Below are positions 22,501-34,500 of a DNA stretch of 64,000 nt, one piece after another; within the stretch, counting starts at the first letter, position 1; each line of letters opens with the position of its first letter. Source of the DNA: Branchinecta lynchi (lineage: Eukaryota; Arthropoda; Branchiopoda; Anostraca; Branchinectidae); the NCBI GenBank assembly GCA_023053575.1, contig JAKZAP010000004.1, positions 24,977,252 to 25,041,251 of the forward strand, in the 5' to 3' direction. The translations under genes were made by a program, and so were the position numbers. The notes beneath the pieces are model-generated. The model did not search any database. It saw only the letters and a program-made list of their open reading frames with translations, and was not told the DNA's origin.

Positions 22501-25500
22501 ATTGGATGTTCGTTTTAGGGGTAGGAAGACATGTTGAACACGATGGTCCGACCAACACCGGAAAAATTGTTAAAAGTATTTGTAGTTGATTAGATATCTG
22601 ATTTAGGGGTAAGAAGAGATGCTGAATCCGTGTATGACAGTCATTTTGTACCCGGATATATATTTCGTCCGGAATCCGGCTGGAACCGGAAAATTTGTTT
22701 TAAGTTGAATTTTAATTTGAAGTTGATAGATGTTCGATATAGGGAAGAAACGCTGAGCGAGACGTTGAGTTCGATTTTAGCTTCTTTTTTTTCCCGACAG
22801 GTAGTTCCGGAATTCGGCCGAAACCGGCAAATTCGCAGAAGTAAGGCAGGAAGTTTTCGTTAAAACAGATATGACTTATAGGGGTAAACACAAACATGTT
22901 GAATCCATATCTGAACTTTGTATTCTCAGATGATTAGCTTTTTGGCCTTAATCTGTTTCTGAATTTTAATAGTAAAAATGTTCAAGGGGTCTAGCAAAGA
23001 CTGGATCTGGCGTAGACAAGACCCAATTGTCTGGATCAAATATTAAATTTTTGGGATCCCATCGAAACCTTTGGTCTTGTTTTCTTCTTTGGGTGCACGG
23101 ATGATTGTTTTTATATGCCGCCCACGAAACAGAAATCAGAAGCGGGATCTGTATAGGTGTGCTTGTCTTTTTGTAAAGTTCTAATTTATTTTTCCTTAGG
23201 CATCGGCCAATCAGAATGTCGGAATACCGACCCAGACAAGCCCGCATCGTACCGAGCGAGTATTTGCTACTTTGCTTCGAGATCATACTGGACTCGGATT
23301 TGAAGTACACGGAGGCAAAGGGGGAGAGCAGTTTAGAGAAAATTCAGATGTAAGTTAATAATTTTCATTATTTGATACGGAAAAAGTCGAACTGATGAAT
23401 TTTCCATTTACGGTACCTCACCGAAACTAGAAGGCAATGAGAGGATCACCTTAATAGCAGTACAATAGTTAAAATTTCTTTTTTCTGTCAGTCAACCAAC
23501 CAACCAAATATTTTTGATGCGGTCGGCCTATCTGTGGATGACCTGGATGTCTCTCGTGGCACACAAAACGAGGAAAACAACACACTACACTGTAAACAAA
23601 AATCCGGCAATATTTGCTTCTGGGATTAGTCTTGTCTCTAGATTATCTCTAGTTTGGATTAGTCTTATCTCAGTAGAAATAAGACTAATCCATGTAGCAA
23701 ATACTGCAGTTAACCTTAATCCTTGCTCGGTGAAACTTTTTACGAAGGATAATTGCCTCAAAGAAGACGCGCGGCAAAAAATGCACAAACTGTGCAGCTG
23801 TAGTTTTATAGAATGATCAGGTTCAGTATCAAAAGGCTCACCGAGTCAGTAATTATCGTGAAGCACTAAATGGCTGAATCATCAAACAAGGACATATAAT
23901 GTGAGTTGGACATGACCACATTGCAGCATACAAACCCACAGCCTTCTCGCTTCCATGAATACTTTAGGGTAGGATTTCCAGCCCGCCCATTGTGCAACTA
24001 TAGTCGGAGCTTTGGGTGATGTGGTTATACGCATACACGTTCGCGAAAGTGGAAACACACAAAATTACATTAAAAATATACAAAATATGTTATGTTACAT
24101 CTTACAATAAGGTGTTTGGTGACACGAAATTGTAAAGGTTCGAATGCGGGCGGGATGAGAATTTTTGTATAAGACCAAGATTGGTCTTTGCTTTTGATTA
24201 AATTGAGTGCTTATTTTTTAGGCCATGCGGGATGAGAATTTTTGTGTAATACCAAGATTGGTCTTTGCTTTTCATTAAATTGAGTGCTTATTTTTTAGGC
24301 CATGCGGGATGAGAATTTTTGTGTAATACCAAGATTGGTCTTTGCTTTTGATTAAACTGAGTGCTCATTTTTTAGGCCATGCGGGATGAGAATTTTTGTG
24401 TAATACCAAGATTGGTCTTTGCTTTTGATTAAATTGAGTGCTCATTTTTTAGGCCATATACGTGTCTCGTATCAGCGATGTCGGACCAGCTGCGAGAGAT
24501 GCCAAACTCCGCGTCGGGGATAAGCTCCTGTCGGTATGTCCTCCTTTTCCTCTTCTCATGGGTTTATCGTGTTGTAACTAACGTCAGTGTGTGTTTACTG
24601 CTACTAAACTCACGTTTTTCTTTAAGCCACTATGGAGTTGCGAAGAGTCGACGTTGTTATAAAACTGCGCGCTGTGAAGGTATTATCCTTAAGACGTCAC
24701 CAAACTTGTCTGCGTGATGCTTTGTATTTTGTCTCAACAGGACAAGAATATCCTTACCCTATGTTCGCGGTTATTCCAAAACTTCACAAAACCGCTGGAA
24801 AAAATAATGGTTACGCATACACGTATTAATACCATACACTGTTTCGTTCGAGTATGCTTTTAATTTGAGCGTGTTCCACCCTACTTACCGTAGTTACTAC
24901 GCCTGGCGTCACGAATTCTGGCTTTTTGCCGTCAAGGCTGGAACGATTTTTCAGTTTTCCAGCAGAATTTCATGCCATGGGCGAATTCGACCAAGCACGT
25001 TACAGAGATGCGTAGTTACCACGCTTACTACGCTCCCGAGCATGGTAAGCAAATAGATAGATAGATAGATAGATATTTATTAACACGGAAAGCCCTAAAG
25101 GGCCATGGTTAATCCAAATACAAAGAAAAAAAAAAGAAAAACCTAACTTCAAAGACAAAAATTTCCAAATTAGTCCAACAAATAAATTTCACATAATATA
25201 ATCTAATACACACCCCCTTCTTCTTAACTCACCTTAAAAACAATGTTCTCTATGTGGCATGCCCGAACTAACCAACCTTCCCATATTCTTTATCCCCACA
25301 AAATTTCTATCGTTCAAAATAATCTCCACCCATTCCTCCCTTTCAAAACTCCCCGGATAAATTTCCTGCCTCAACTCTTTTAACTCTTTACACAAACACA
25401 GAAAATGCAGTAAATACTCTTTTCATCTCCACACATAGGACAAAAATAGGGGCTAACGTTCGACCTCACCCTCCCTAAATACCTCTTCCTATCTCCAAGT

Positions 25501-28500
25501 GGTAAAAAATTTCCTCTTGCCGAAATAACCCACTTTAACTCCTCCCTATTAAGCTTCGCCTTAAAATAAACTTCCTCCCCCACCTCCTTAGTCCGCGCAT
25601 ACAGATAAAGAGAAGGGGACGAGGATATGTCACATTTCCATTTCTGTATATCCTGACTATCTAAAATAAGTTTTACTTGTTAAGCTATCACCCTTTTTCC
25701 ACCCCTAAACCTTTCCCCCTATCCCAGAGCCTAGCTTCTCCACAACTTTCTAAAATGGTTCACTAGCCCAAGATCCCTTCCTCGTATCTCTTAAACACTC
25801 AGGGTATGCTGCCTTTAATATTCTATCCTCTTGCAGAGATATTAACTTCTCCTAATAACTCTAATACTAATCAATCCCAAATCACCCCTTAAAACTAATC
25901 CATTAAACTTATCACTTAGACCTTACAGTTTCTTAAAGAAACTTAATTGGATCCTTTCTAGCTTAGCCCCCTTTTCAAATCCCCATATTTCACTACAATA
26001 ACTAAATCAAATATCAAATATCCTCTTCATTAACTTAATATCACTTAGACCTATATTTCTCAGACTACATCTTAGCACACTCCACATCGGTAAGCAAATA
26101 GTTACTATTTCGAGAAGGTTAGAACAGTCAGCGTGGTAATTATTTACGAGGTTGGAACGAAAATAGTACCTAATAGTTACTATTGTTAGAAGGGTGGAAC
26201 ACGCTTTTCTTTTGTCGGACCTTTTCGCCAGTTCGTGACGGAGAAAGCAGAAACTTCTATAGCACTTGCTTTAATTCTCACTGACGTTCTTTAAGCATGC
26301 CCATCTTCTAGATCAACGGAGTCGATGTCGAAGGCGCTCGACTCGACCAGGTAGTTGCTTTGCTCTCCGGCTTAGAGCGCTTCGTCCGACTCGTCTTAGA
26401 ACGGGAGGCTGGCAGTGGGTCGACCCCTCGCTCATCCTTCGGCGTCTACAGCTCGCAGTCATATATGGCAAACAGACCGTCATATTCGAACCTGCAAGTA
26501 TGTGCTTTACTGCCGCTCGTAGGGAATTGAGTTTTTGTCGGCTGTAAGGCATTCTGGCTTAGGCTTTTTAGTACGTAGCTTTGATTTCTTTAGTAGTATG
26601 TAATTACTACTACTATGTGGGTTGGTTGTAGGGTACATGTAGGCCCACCTTGGTTCGGGTGGGGGGCAGATTGTTTTTGTAGGGCAATTTCTGCTGCGAC
26701 GTTGGCGGATTGAAACTCACGTCATGAAAAGCCGTAGTTGCGTTTTTGCTAATACCATGATATCTGTTACCACGGTAACTGGATGTGCAATTAGTCGTTT
26801 TTGCAGTTATCGTGGTATCTGATACACGGTGCTCTGCAAAAACGACTATTGCCGAAATTGCAGTTTTCGAAGTTATCCCAAAAGAAAAACAGATATCCAT
26901 TTACATCACTAAGTGCTAAACTTCTTTATGAAAAAATTTGATGAAAGTGAGATGACTTTTCAGATACCACGACCAGTTACCACGGTCGGACCGTAGCATC
27001 TGAATATCTGATACCACGATAACTGGTCAGATACCACGATAACTGCAAAAATACCTTTTGACAGTGGTATCAGATACCACGGTAACTGCAAAAACCACTT
27101 CAGACCGTGGTATCAGATACCATGGTATCTGCAAAAACGCAACTCATGATTTTCCGCCTGAGGCAACCGAGCACTTTCACAGTTTCGCAAGGGGCTGATC
27201 CGACAAAGACTCATTGGGGTAGGAGAGATTACTTAGGAAATCGCAGTGACGTGCTCTCCTAAATCGCGAGACATAATTGACACATGATGGCAATTATGAA
27301 GGCGAATAGTGTGAGTAGTTACAAATGCCCTCACATTTTAGTTCAGGAATCGACTAGGTAAAATCTGGGAATTGGTAGGTCAGAGACAGGCCTTGCCGGA
27401 TTTCGGATCTTGAAACCACTTCAGCCTTTGCCATATGTCCCCAAAAGATGTAGTACCGATACGATTTCTTTCTTTCACACTATTCAATATTTCTTTTCTA
27501 GTAATTGTCTATAAGCTTAAACAAATTATACAGGACTTTTGCTCTTCTTTTATTCTTCCTGTTCTACTTCTTTGTAATGTAAGATCTTGGTCAGTGGTTT
27601 AACTGATTTCCCTGCCCGACCGTAGTCAAGCTACGATAGTACGGATGTAGTTGATCTTCCCGCGAATCAAGTTGATGCTGATGTTAGGTGCAGAAACCAA
27701 GGCCGTTCTTAGGTCAAATTCAGTTGGAGTTATTAAGTAGTAGTACTAGTAATAGTAAGGAATTTGTAAATATAACATATCCGGATGGGAAATATGCGTG
27801 TCCCCTTTGCGGTGGTGAAGATGAGGATATTGGCCATTTTCTAAGCCGGTGCCAAGAGCTTTCGGATCTCCGTAGGGAGATTTTCGGTGGGTCTATCCCG
27901 ACACTCCCTGGTATCCTGAAGTGTACATCCGCCCAGGCTATTAGTAAGATTTGTAGGTTTGTGTCTAGAGCGTTAGAATATAGAAAGCTTTCCGTAGATT
28001 AGTTGTATGTTGATTGACGTTTCTGTGTATTAATAACCTGTACCTGTATATGGCCCTCGGGCTTTTTCAAATACAATTATTATTATATTTAAATACGTAC
28101 AAATGGCCAAAGGCTACTTAAAATTTCAACAATCCTTAGTATCACTACTATTTTGGTAATGGCTGTGTTTGGCTGCTACTGATTGGAATGTTAGGACCTT
28201 GTTTGACGATACCCATTTTGTTGCATTGTGATAAAGGGAAAGAATAAGGATTATTTATTCCTGAATAAAGATTATACATCTTGTTTGACGATACCCATGT
28301 TATTGCATTGTGATAAAAGGAAAGAATAAAGATTATGTATTTATTATTCGTAGAGACTGCTCGCTCCTGCTTTTCCCTTACATTGTTGTATGGGGGAGGG
28401 AGAATTTCGTTTTAGATGGGGTGTGAAATAAGTTATTTTTTTACAGATCTCAAGGCATAGGTTCAGTTTCTCTGTCTCCAAGGTATCGGTTTTATACGTG

Positions 28501-31500
28501 CTTAGAAGAAGGGAGTAGGGTACTTTTGGGCCTTTAATCTTCTTTCATGTTGACGTGTAGAGCCTTTCGCACTCAGCTACACGACCTCTGCGTCACGGTT
28601 GTGACGACGCAAATGCAGAGCTTACGCAGACAAATAAAACGCAACGCAAGAATAGAACCAAGTTCTAGAACCTACTAGAACCAAGTTCTATTCTTGCCTT
28701 GTGTCAACGCGTTACACATCAGATTTTTTAGTGAAAAAAGGAAGTTTTGAAGAGAAGCTGGAGAATAACCTACTAATGATGAAGAAAAACCTACTAACGA
28801 TGATAAAAAACTTACTAATTGATGAAAGAAAATGAAAGTTTGGCAGAAGAAACCGAAAAAGTAAAACGTAAATACGCATCCAGCGTGACATGTTCTCGCG
28901 CAGGTGTGAAAGATACGCTACGCAACCTGTACCAGACGCATCGCAACGACACCGTCAATGTGAAAGCCGCTTCATGGATACTATGGAGAGTGCATTTTTG
29001 AATTCTTTCAGTACGTGAGTTTTGATCTGCAGTTAGATCAAAATGCCACACTGCGCACACGTACTCCATTAAGGTAATTAATGGTCTTAAGAAAAAGGTA
29101 TAAATCCTGAAGAATGAAGAAGATAGGAACTTAGGACAATATGTTTTGGTAAAAGCTTCAACATGTACAGGATTGAGTTTGCCTTACAAAGTACGTCTGC
29201 TGTATTATCATCCCAATCTAAATTTTAAATACAAAGCGATTAGGAAAAAAGAATGGATAAGTAGAACAAGTACCGTTCCAAAACTCTAACATTGTTCACT
29301 TTTAGTCGCCACTCGCCAGGATCAGCATTAGCGCTTCATCTACCCCCTCCCTTGACCGCGCGTCACTAAACCCCTCGTACAACATGAATGGACTGCCGGA
29401 TTCTAAAGGCCCATCTCCCATACCGCAACCCGCCGGCAGTCCCCCGAAAGCTGTGACATCCGATCAGTTCAATGCTATGATCCCCTCACACTTCTTGGCC
29501 CCAAGTGTTGAAGACCCCAACGGTAGAAGTGTAACAGTGACCGTAAAGAACACGGATCCGAACTCCACTGCGCTAGCCTTCCCGCCTCCTCCGACGCAGC
29601 TTGGAAAAGTTACAGAGACGATTACTAAGAGTACGTTAACGGAGCAGATCGTAACGCGAGTTACCAACAACCGAACGGCGCAGCCACCAGTCATAATCGA
29701 GGTAAGTTGACCTATTTCGTGTGACAGAACTTCAGATGCTTTATAGTCATGGAGGGGAGAAAGTTAAAAAAAAAACTTTCGCATGTAAACCGGTAATGTT
29801 CACGTATTGCAGTTGCAGATCTCCTGATACTCCGTCTTCTGCTGGGAGTGTGATGTGTGCTTGGGGGCAAATCATCCCATGCTACTCGTGCTTTTCCCTG
29901 GATTTCTCCAGGTAGTCATTTGAAGCTTGTTGGACTTTAGGCTTCTCTTACATTGAAACACCACTAACCGTCGCCCCAAACCAAACAGACCGCACCCCAG
30001 AGCTCGAACCAGCGACCCGTCGCTTGCGACTCGGCGCGCTACCCCGCTCGCTCACGGACGAATAAAGTTCAATAAGTAATCAATTATGGAAAGCCTGGAA
30101 GCGTTTTGAATACACAAGATTTGGTCGGCTTAAGGAGATGGCTCCAGGCGCGTAGAAAACAAAACAATAAAAAGTGATGGCTGTTAAAGTTGAGCTTCTG
30201 GGACTGGAGAAATTTGGATAATACATTAATGAGCGGAAGTCGCGGCATCTAAGAAAGCCAGTTGTTATGCCATCCAAAAGGTGGCGATAGTATTTAAATT
30301 AAAGGACCCCTTGCACTATTTACTCTTCGACGTACAGTATTTTAAAATATATGAATACTTTAAAACTATGCTGCGCTTTCAACAAATAACCCACGGTTTT
30401 GGCTGTTTTAAGCCTTTTCCGAGACCCGATGACTTATAGCGAAAGCAGGGAAACAATTTACATAGCCGTTATTTCCGATGGAAAAATTTCTCGCAGACAA
30501 CCGTCGACAGCGTGATACACATTGAAGGTAGCAAAACATGGCAAGTGAGAAAAATAGCTTGGCTTTGTTTGAGGGGTTAGAATGTACCGTACGAAATTGG
30601 GGTCTCCGGGTTAAGAAATATATGGAGTGATTATGGAAGTAGGTTGCGTTAGTATTATAGGTAAGACAGGTCCTTTAAGTTTTCGTCGCAAAAGTAATCT
30701 TGAGTGTATTAAACGAGCTCTTACAGGAATAATACCGAATTGTCGTTCGCTTACAGATTACAGCACCCGTCACTTTCTTATTTCTCAAATTAGGGACACC
30801 GGACCTGGGAAAAGTCTCTCATATATCTGATCAGGCCCGTATCCAGGAATTTTTTCGGGGGGGGGGGGGGGGGTTGCCTGCGGGTCGGACAAAAAAGATA
30901 TTGATTAGAGGGAAAAGCCTGTAAAAATGACTATTTTTGTGTGTTTCGCGGGGGTTTCAACCCCCTCCCCTCCCCCCTGGAGACGGCCTTGTATCTGATT
31001 ATGTGATTATTTATGACTGCATCGACCATTTATGACGGTCCACCAATATTTTTATGGCACTTGCCCTTCGGCCAAGTGCCATATAGCGATCGCAATTTCT
31101 GTCCGTCCGTCGGTCTGTCCAGGTTTTGCTAGTTCGGGCACTTCCACATAAGCTAGGACGATAAAACTTGGCAGGCGTATCAGGGACCCCAAATGATTAA
31201 GTTGGAAATAGTCACTTCCCCGATCCGAGCACCGTGGGGGGAGTGGAGGGAGGGGGAATCCGGAATCTTGAGGTATTTTTAACTTTTGAACGGGTGATCG
31301 GATCTCGATGAAACTTGATATTTGGAACGACCTCATTCCTCAGACGACTCACTTAAAATCCGGACCGGATCCGGTGACTTTTGGGGGGAGCTGGATGGGG
31401 CAACTGGAAATCTTGGGAAACGCTATGAGTGGAGGGATCGAGATGAAACTTGGTGGGAAGACACCTAGCAAACACTAGATACATCATTGACATAACCGAG

Positions 31501-34500
31501 CCGATTCGGGCACTGTGGGGGGGAGTGGAGGGAGGGGAATCCGGAATCTTGAGGTATTTATAACTTTTGAACGGGTGACCGGATCTCGATGGAACTTGAT
31601 ATTTGGAAAGACCTCATGCCTCAGATGACCCACTTAAAATCCGGACCGGATCCGGTGACTTTTGGGGGGAGCTTGAGGGGGGGCAACCGGAAATCTTGGG
31701 AACCGCTATGAGTGGAGGGATCGAGATGAAACTTGGTGGGAAGAGACCTAGCAAACACTAGATACATCAGTGACATAACCGAGCCCATTCGGGTACTGTG
31801 GAGGGAGGGGGAATCCGGAATCTTGAGGTATTTATAACTTTTGAACGGGTGATCGGATCTCGATGGAACTTGATATTTGGAAAGACCTCATACCTCAGAC
31901 GACCCACTTAAAATCTGGACCGGATCCGGTGACTTTTGGGGGGAGCTGCAGGGGGCAACCGGAAATCTTGGGAAACGCTATGAGTGGAGGGATCGAGATG
32001 AAACTTGGTGAGAAGACACCTAGCAAACACTAGATACATCATTGACATAACCGAGCCGATTCGGGCACTGTGGGGGAGTGGAGGGAGGGGGAATCCGGAA
32101 TCTTGAGGTATTTATAACTTTTGAACGGGTGATCGGATCTCGATGGAACTTGATATTTGGAAAGACCTCATGCCTCAGACGACCCACTTAAAATCCGGAC
32201 CGGATCCGGTGACTTTTGGGGGGAGCTGGAGGAGGCAACCGGAAATCTTGGGAAACGCTATGAGTGGAGGGGTCGAGATGAAACTTGGTGGGAAGACACC
32301 TAGCAAACACTAGATACATTGAGATGACCGAGCCGATTCGGGCACTGTCGGGGGAGTGGAGGGAAGGGGAATCCGGAATCTTGAGGTATTTATAACTTTT
32401 GAACGGGTGACCGGATCTCGATGAAACTTGATATTTGGAACGACCTCATGCCTCAGACGACCCACTTAAAATCCGGACCGGATCCGGTGACTTTTGGGGG
32501 GAGCTGGAGGGGAGAACCGGAAATATTGGAAAACGCTATGAGTGGAGGGATCGAGATGAAACTTGGTGGGAAGACACCTAGCAAACACTAGATATATCAT
32601 TGACATAACCGAGCCGTGCCTACTCGTAACAAGTGCCATATGAGCTCGTAGCTCTTGTTGGTAAAAGATATCATGGAATTAAGCGAATGAATTAATGTCT
32701 CTCCTTTGGCTGCTAGTCAATTGACAGAGTGTTAACGTAAACTTAACGCTTGAAACAGTTTTTAGTTTCGCGTTTGTGATAAGTCAGTAAAGGCCCATTC
32801 ACAACGGGTTTTAGCGAATACTCGATACCAGCCAGTTCCGGAAATCGCTCTGATACCGAGAATAAGCTGTGTTTCTGCCGTCCGCAACTTATCTTGGTGC
32901 CAGTTTCGGATACCAGCTAGTCTCGCACCCAAGTTGAAATCAGTTCAACTATCGTGGGTATTGGCCAATCAGATTATTTTGGGGAATATTGAGGAATATT
33001 CTGATTTGCTAGTTTCGAACCAAGGCCAGCAGATAAAATCACATCCGCTCTTTGCTGTCGTGAAAACCGAAAGTGAATTTAGACATTATTCTTCGGTCAG
33101 ACGTGGTTCAGCGTTAGCCAATGGGGAGAATTCCCCTAAGTAATGTGATTGGCTATTATCCTGAAAAGTTGAACTGATTTCAACTTGGGTGCGAGACTAG
33201 CTGGTACCCGAAATTGGCATCAGTATCGATTGCGAACGGCAGAAACCCAGCTAATTCTTGGTCTCAGAGCGATTTCCGGAACTGGCTGGTACCGAGTATT
33301 AGTTAAAACCCATTGTGAATGGGCCTTAAGAGTTTCAAAGCGTTATTACAATAATGTGTTGTCATCGTGACGTCATGCGTAGTAACTACGAAATCAGGGT
33401 TGCCACATGTCGCACGATAGTGTGAATTGTCACTCTATTTTGTTTTTGTCAGTCTTGTCCTACGTATAGGACATAAAGATAACTCTTTTTCGAAAATGAC
33501 CAAATGGTCATCTTTGCAGCAGGGATTCCGAGCATAAGTGACTATTGCAAGTTTTTTTCATAAAAGTAAACTTAATATGTGTCATTTTCCGACCATAAGT
33601 GAACATTTCATGAAAATAAATTTCACTCCTGATTCACTCTCTGTGTTGGGTCAAAAGTCACTCTCTAAATCTGTTTGATGTGGCAGCCCTGACTACGGTA
33701 AGTGGTGTGGAACACGCTCCAAGTCTTGTTCTAATATATCCCCTTTACAGGATGTCGTGTTGGAGAAAAAAGGCGGCCCCCTCGGTCTAAGCATAATTGG
33801 CGGAACCGACCACGCATGCGTTCCTTTTGGTAGGGATGAACCGGGAGTGTTTATTTCCAAGGTCATTCCAGACGGATTGGCCGCTCGAACGAACCGCCTT
33901 CGGATCGGCGATAGGATATTAAAGGTCAATGGAAAGGATGTCACCAAGGTCACCCATCAAGAGGTTGTTATGACCCTGCTTGACCCAGCACCGGAAATAG
34001 TTATAACGGTGCAACACGACTCTCCACCTAGCGGTTTACTGGTAAGTTATTAAGTAATATCCCGCGGATTCAAGGTTGATTTCAATAACCGTTCTACCTT
34101 GATGCTATCATAGGCGTCGAGGTCAGAATCTATATCAGTTTGAAAATAGGTCAGACTTCAGGTCAAACTTCTCTTTGTATACACTATCTGTTTCGTAGCA
34201 CTCGCGAGCGGAAATCTGGATGTAAGTAAAGTAGAAAAGTGAACGAAACCTGTATTGAGAAGATGAACTTTGCACTATTTTTGTGAATCAGTTTAAAGTG
34301 CCAACTGGTTCAACAGAAACTTTAGTCAGGAACTTCATCGTATAGGTGTTGACTATACTTTAGCCGATTATCTATGGCTCGTGACGTCGCACGAAAAGTC
34401 TATATTTTCCATTTACTAACGGAACTGATTGTCCCTAGAACGGTTATAAGTGTAAGCCTTGCTGGCCGCTCGGCTTTATAAATATGGATAAAAATCTATA

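Larger units (their letters stand above)
17683..23199. other. Intron between exons e and f
   Basis: Almost entirely repeats: minisatellite elements (17935-18745; 18880-19512 plus 20190-20420; 22325-23082), TTAA MITE copy B (19513-20189) and a homopolymer MITE remnant (about 20290-20382). Two 'GAGCGTGTTCC' elements (20489-about 21262; 21505-22286) each contain LINE-like insertions. 17683-17930 and 18745-18880 show nothing recognised. Confidence 0.6.
24534..26311. other. Intron between exons g and h
   Basis: Mostly one GAGCGTGTTCC-family element (24867-26206) split by an antisense LINE 3' end (25057-26088). Nothing is recognised in 24534-24860. Confidence 0.65.
26498..29305. other. Intron between exons h and i
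   Basis: Holds the palindrome-rich GATACCACGGTATC element (26738-27142), a LINE 3' fragment (27690-28090), an 82-bp tandem duplication (28198-28361) and a small inverted repeat at 28647-28698 (gcaagaatagaac arms). An antisense LINE fragment (28815-29070) completes the list. Nothing is recognised in 27145-27680 or 28365-28640. Confidence 0.6.
29702..33750. other. Intron between exons i and j
   Basis: Holds a tRNA-like minus-strand element (29985-30060), a dispersed repeat (30298-30683), a homopolymer MITE (30832-30991) and a satellite-bearing element (31049-32659). A Harbinger-like MITE (32791-33326) and a truncated GAGCGTGTTCC element with a nested hAT-like MITE (33363-33719) follow. Confidence 0.65.

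Noticed and set aside
29985..30060. Functional tRNA gene on the minus strand
   Set aside because: A- and B-box-like segments exist, but the D-, anticodon and T-stems do not pair properly; kept only as a tRNA-derived element.
31052..31336. Minus-strand open frame with TDGRTE-type peptide, repeated at 51840-52166
   Set aside because: The peptide is the translation of the gtccgtccgt tract and first satellite unit of a mobile element, not a conserved protein.
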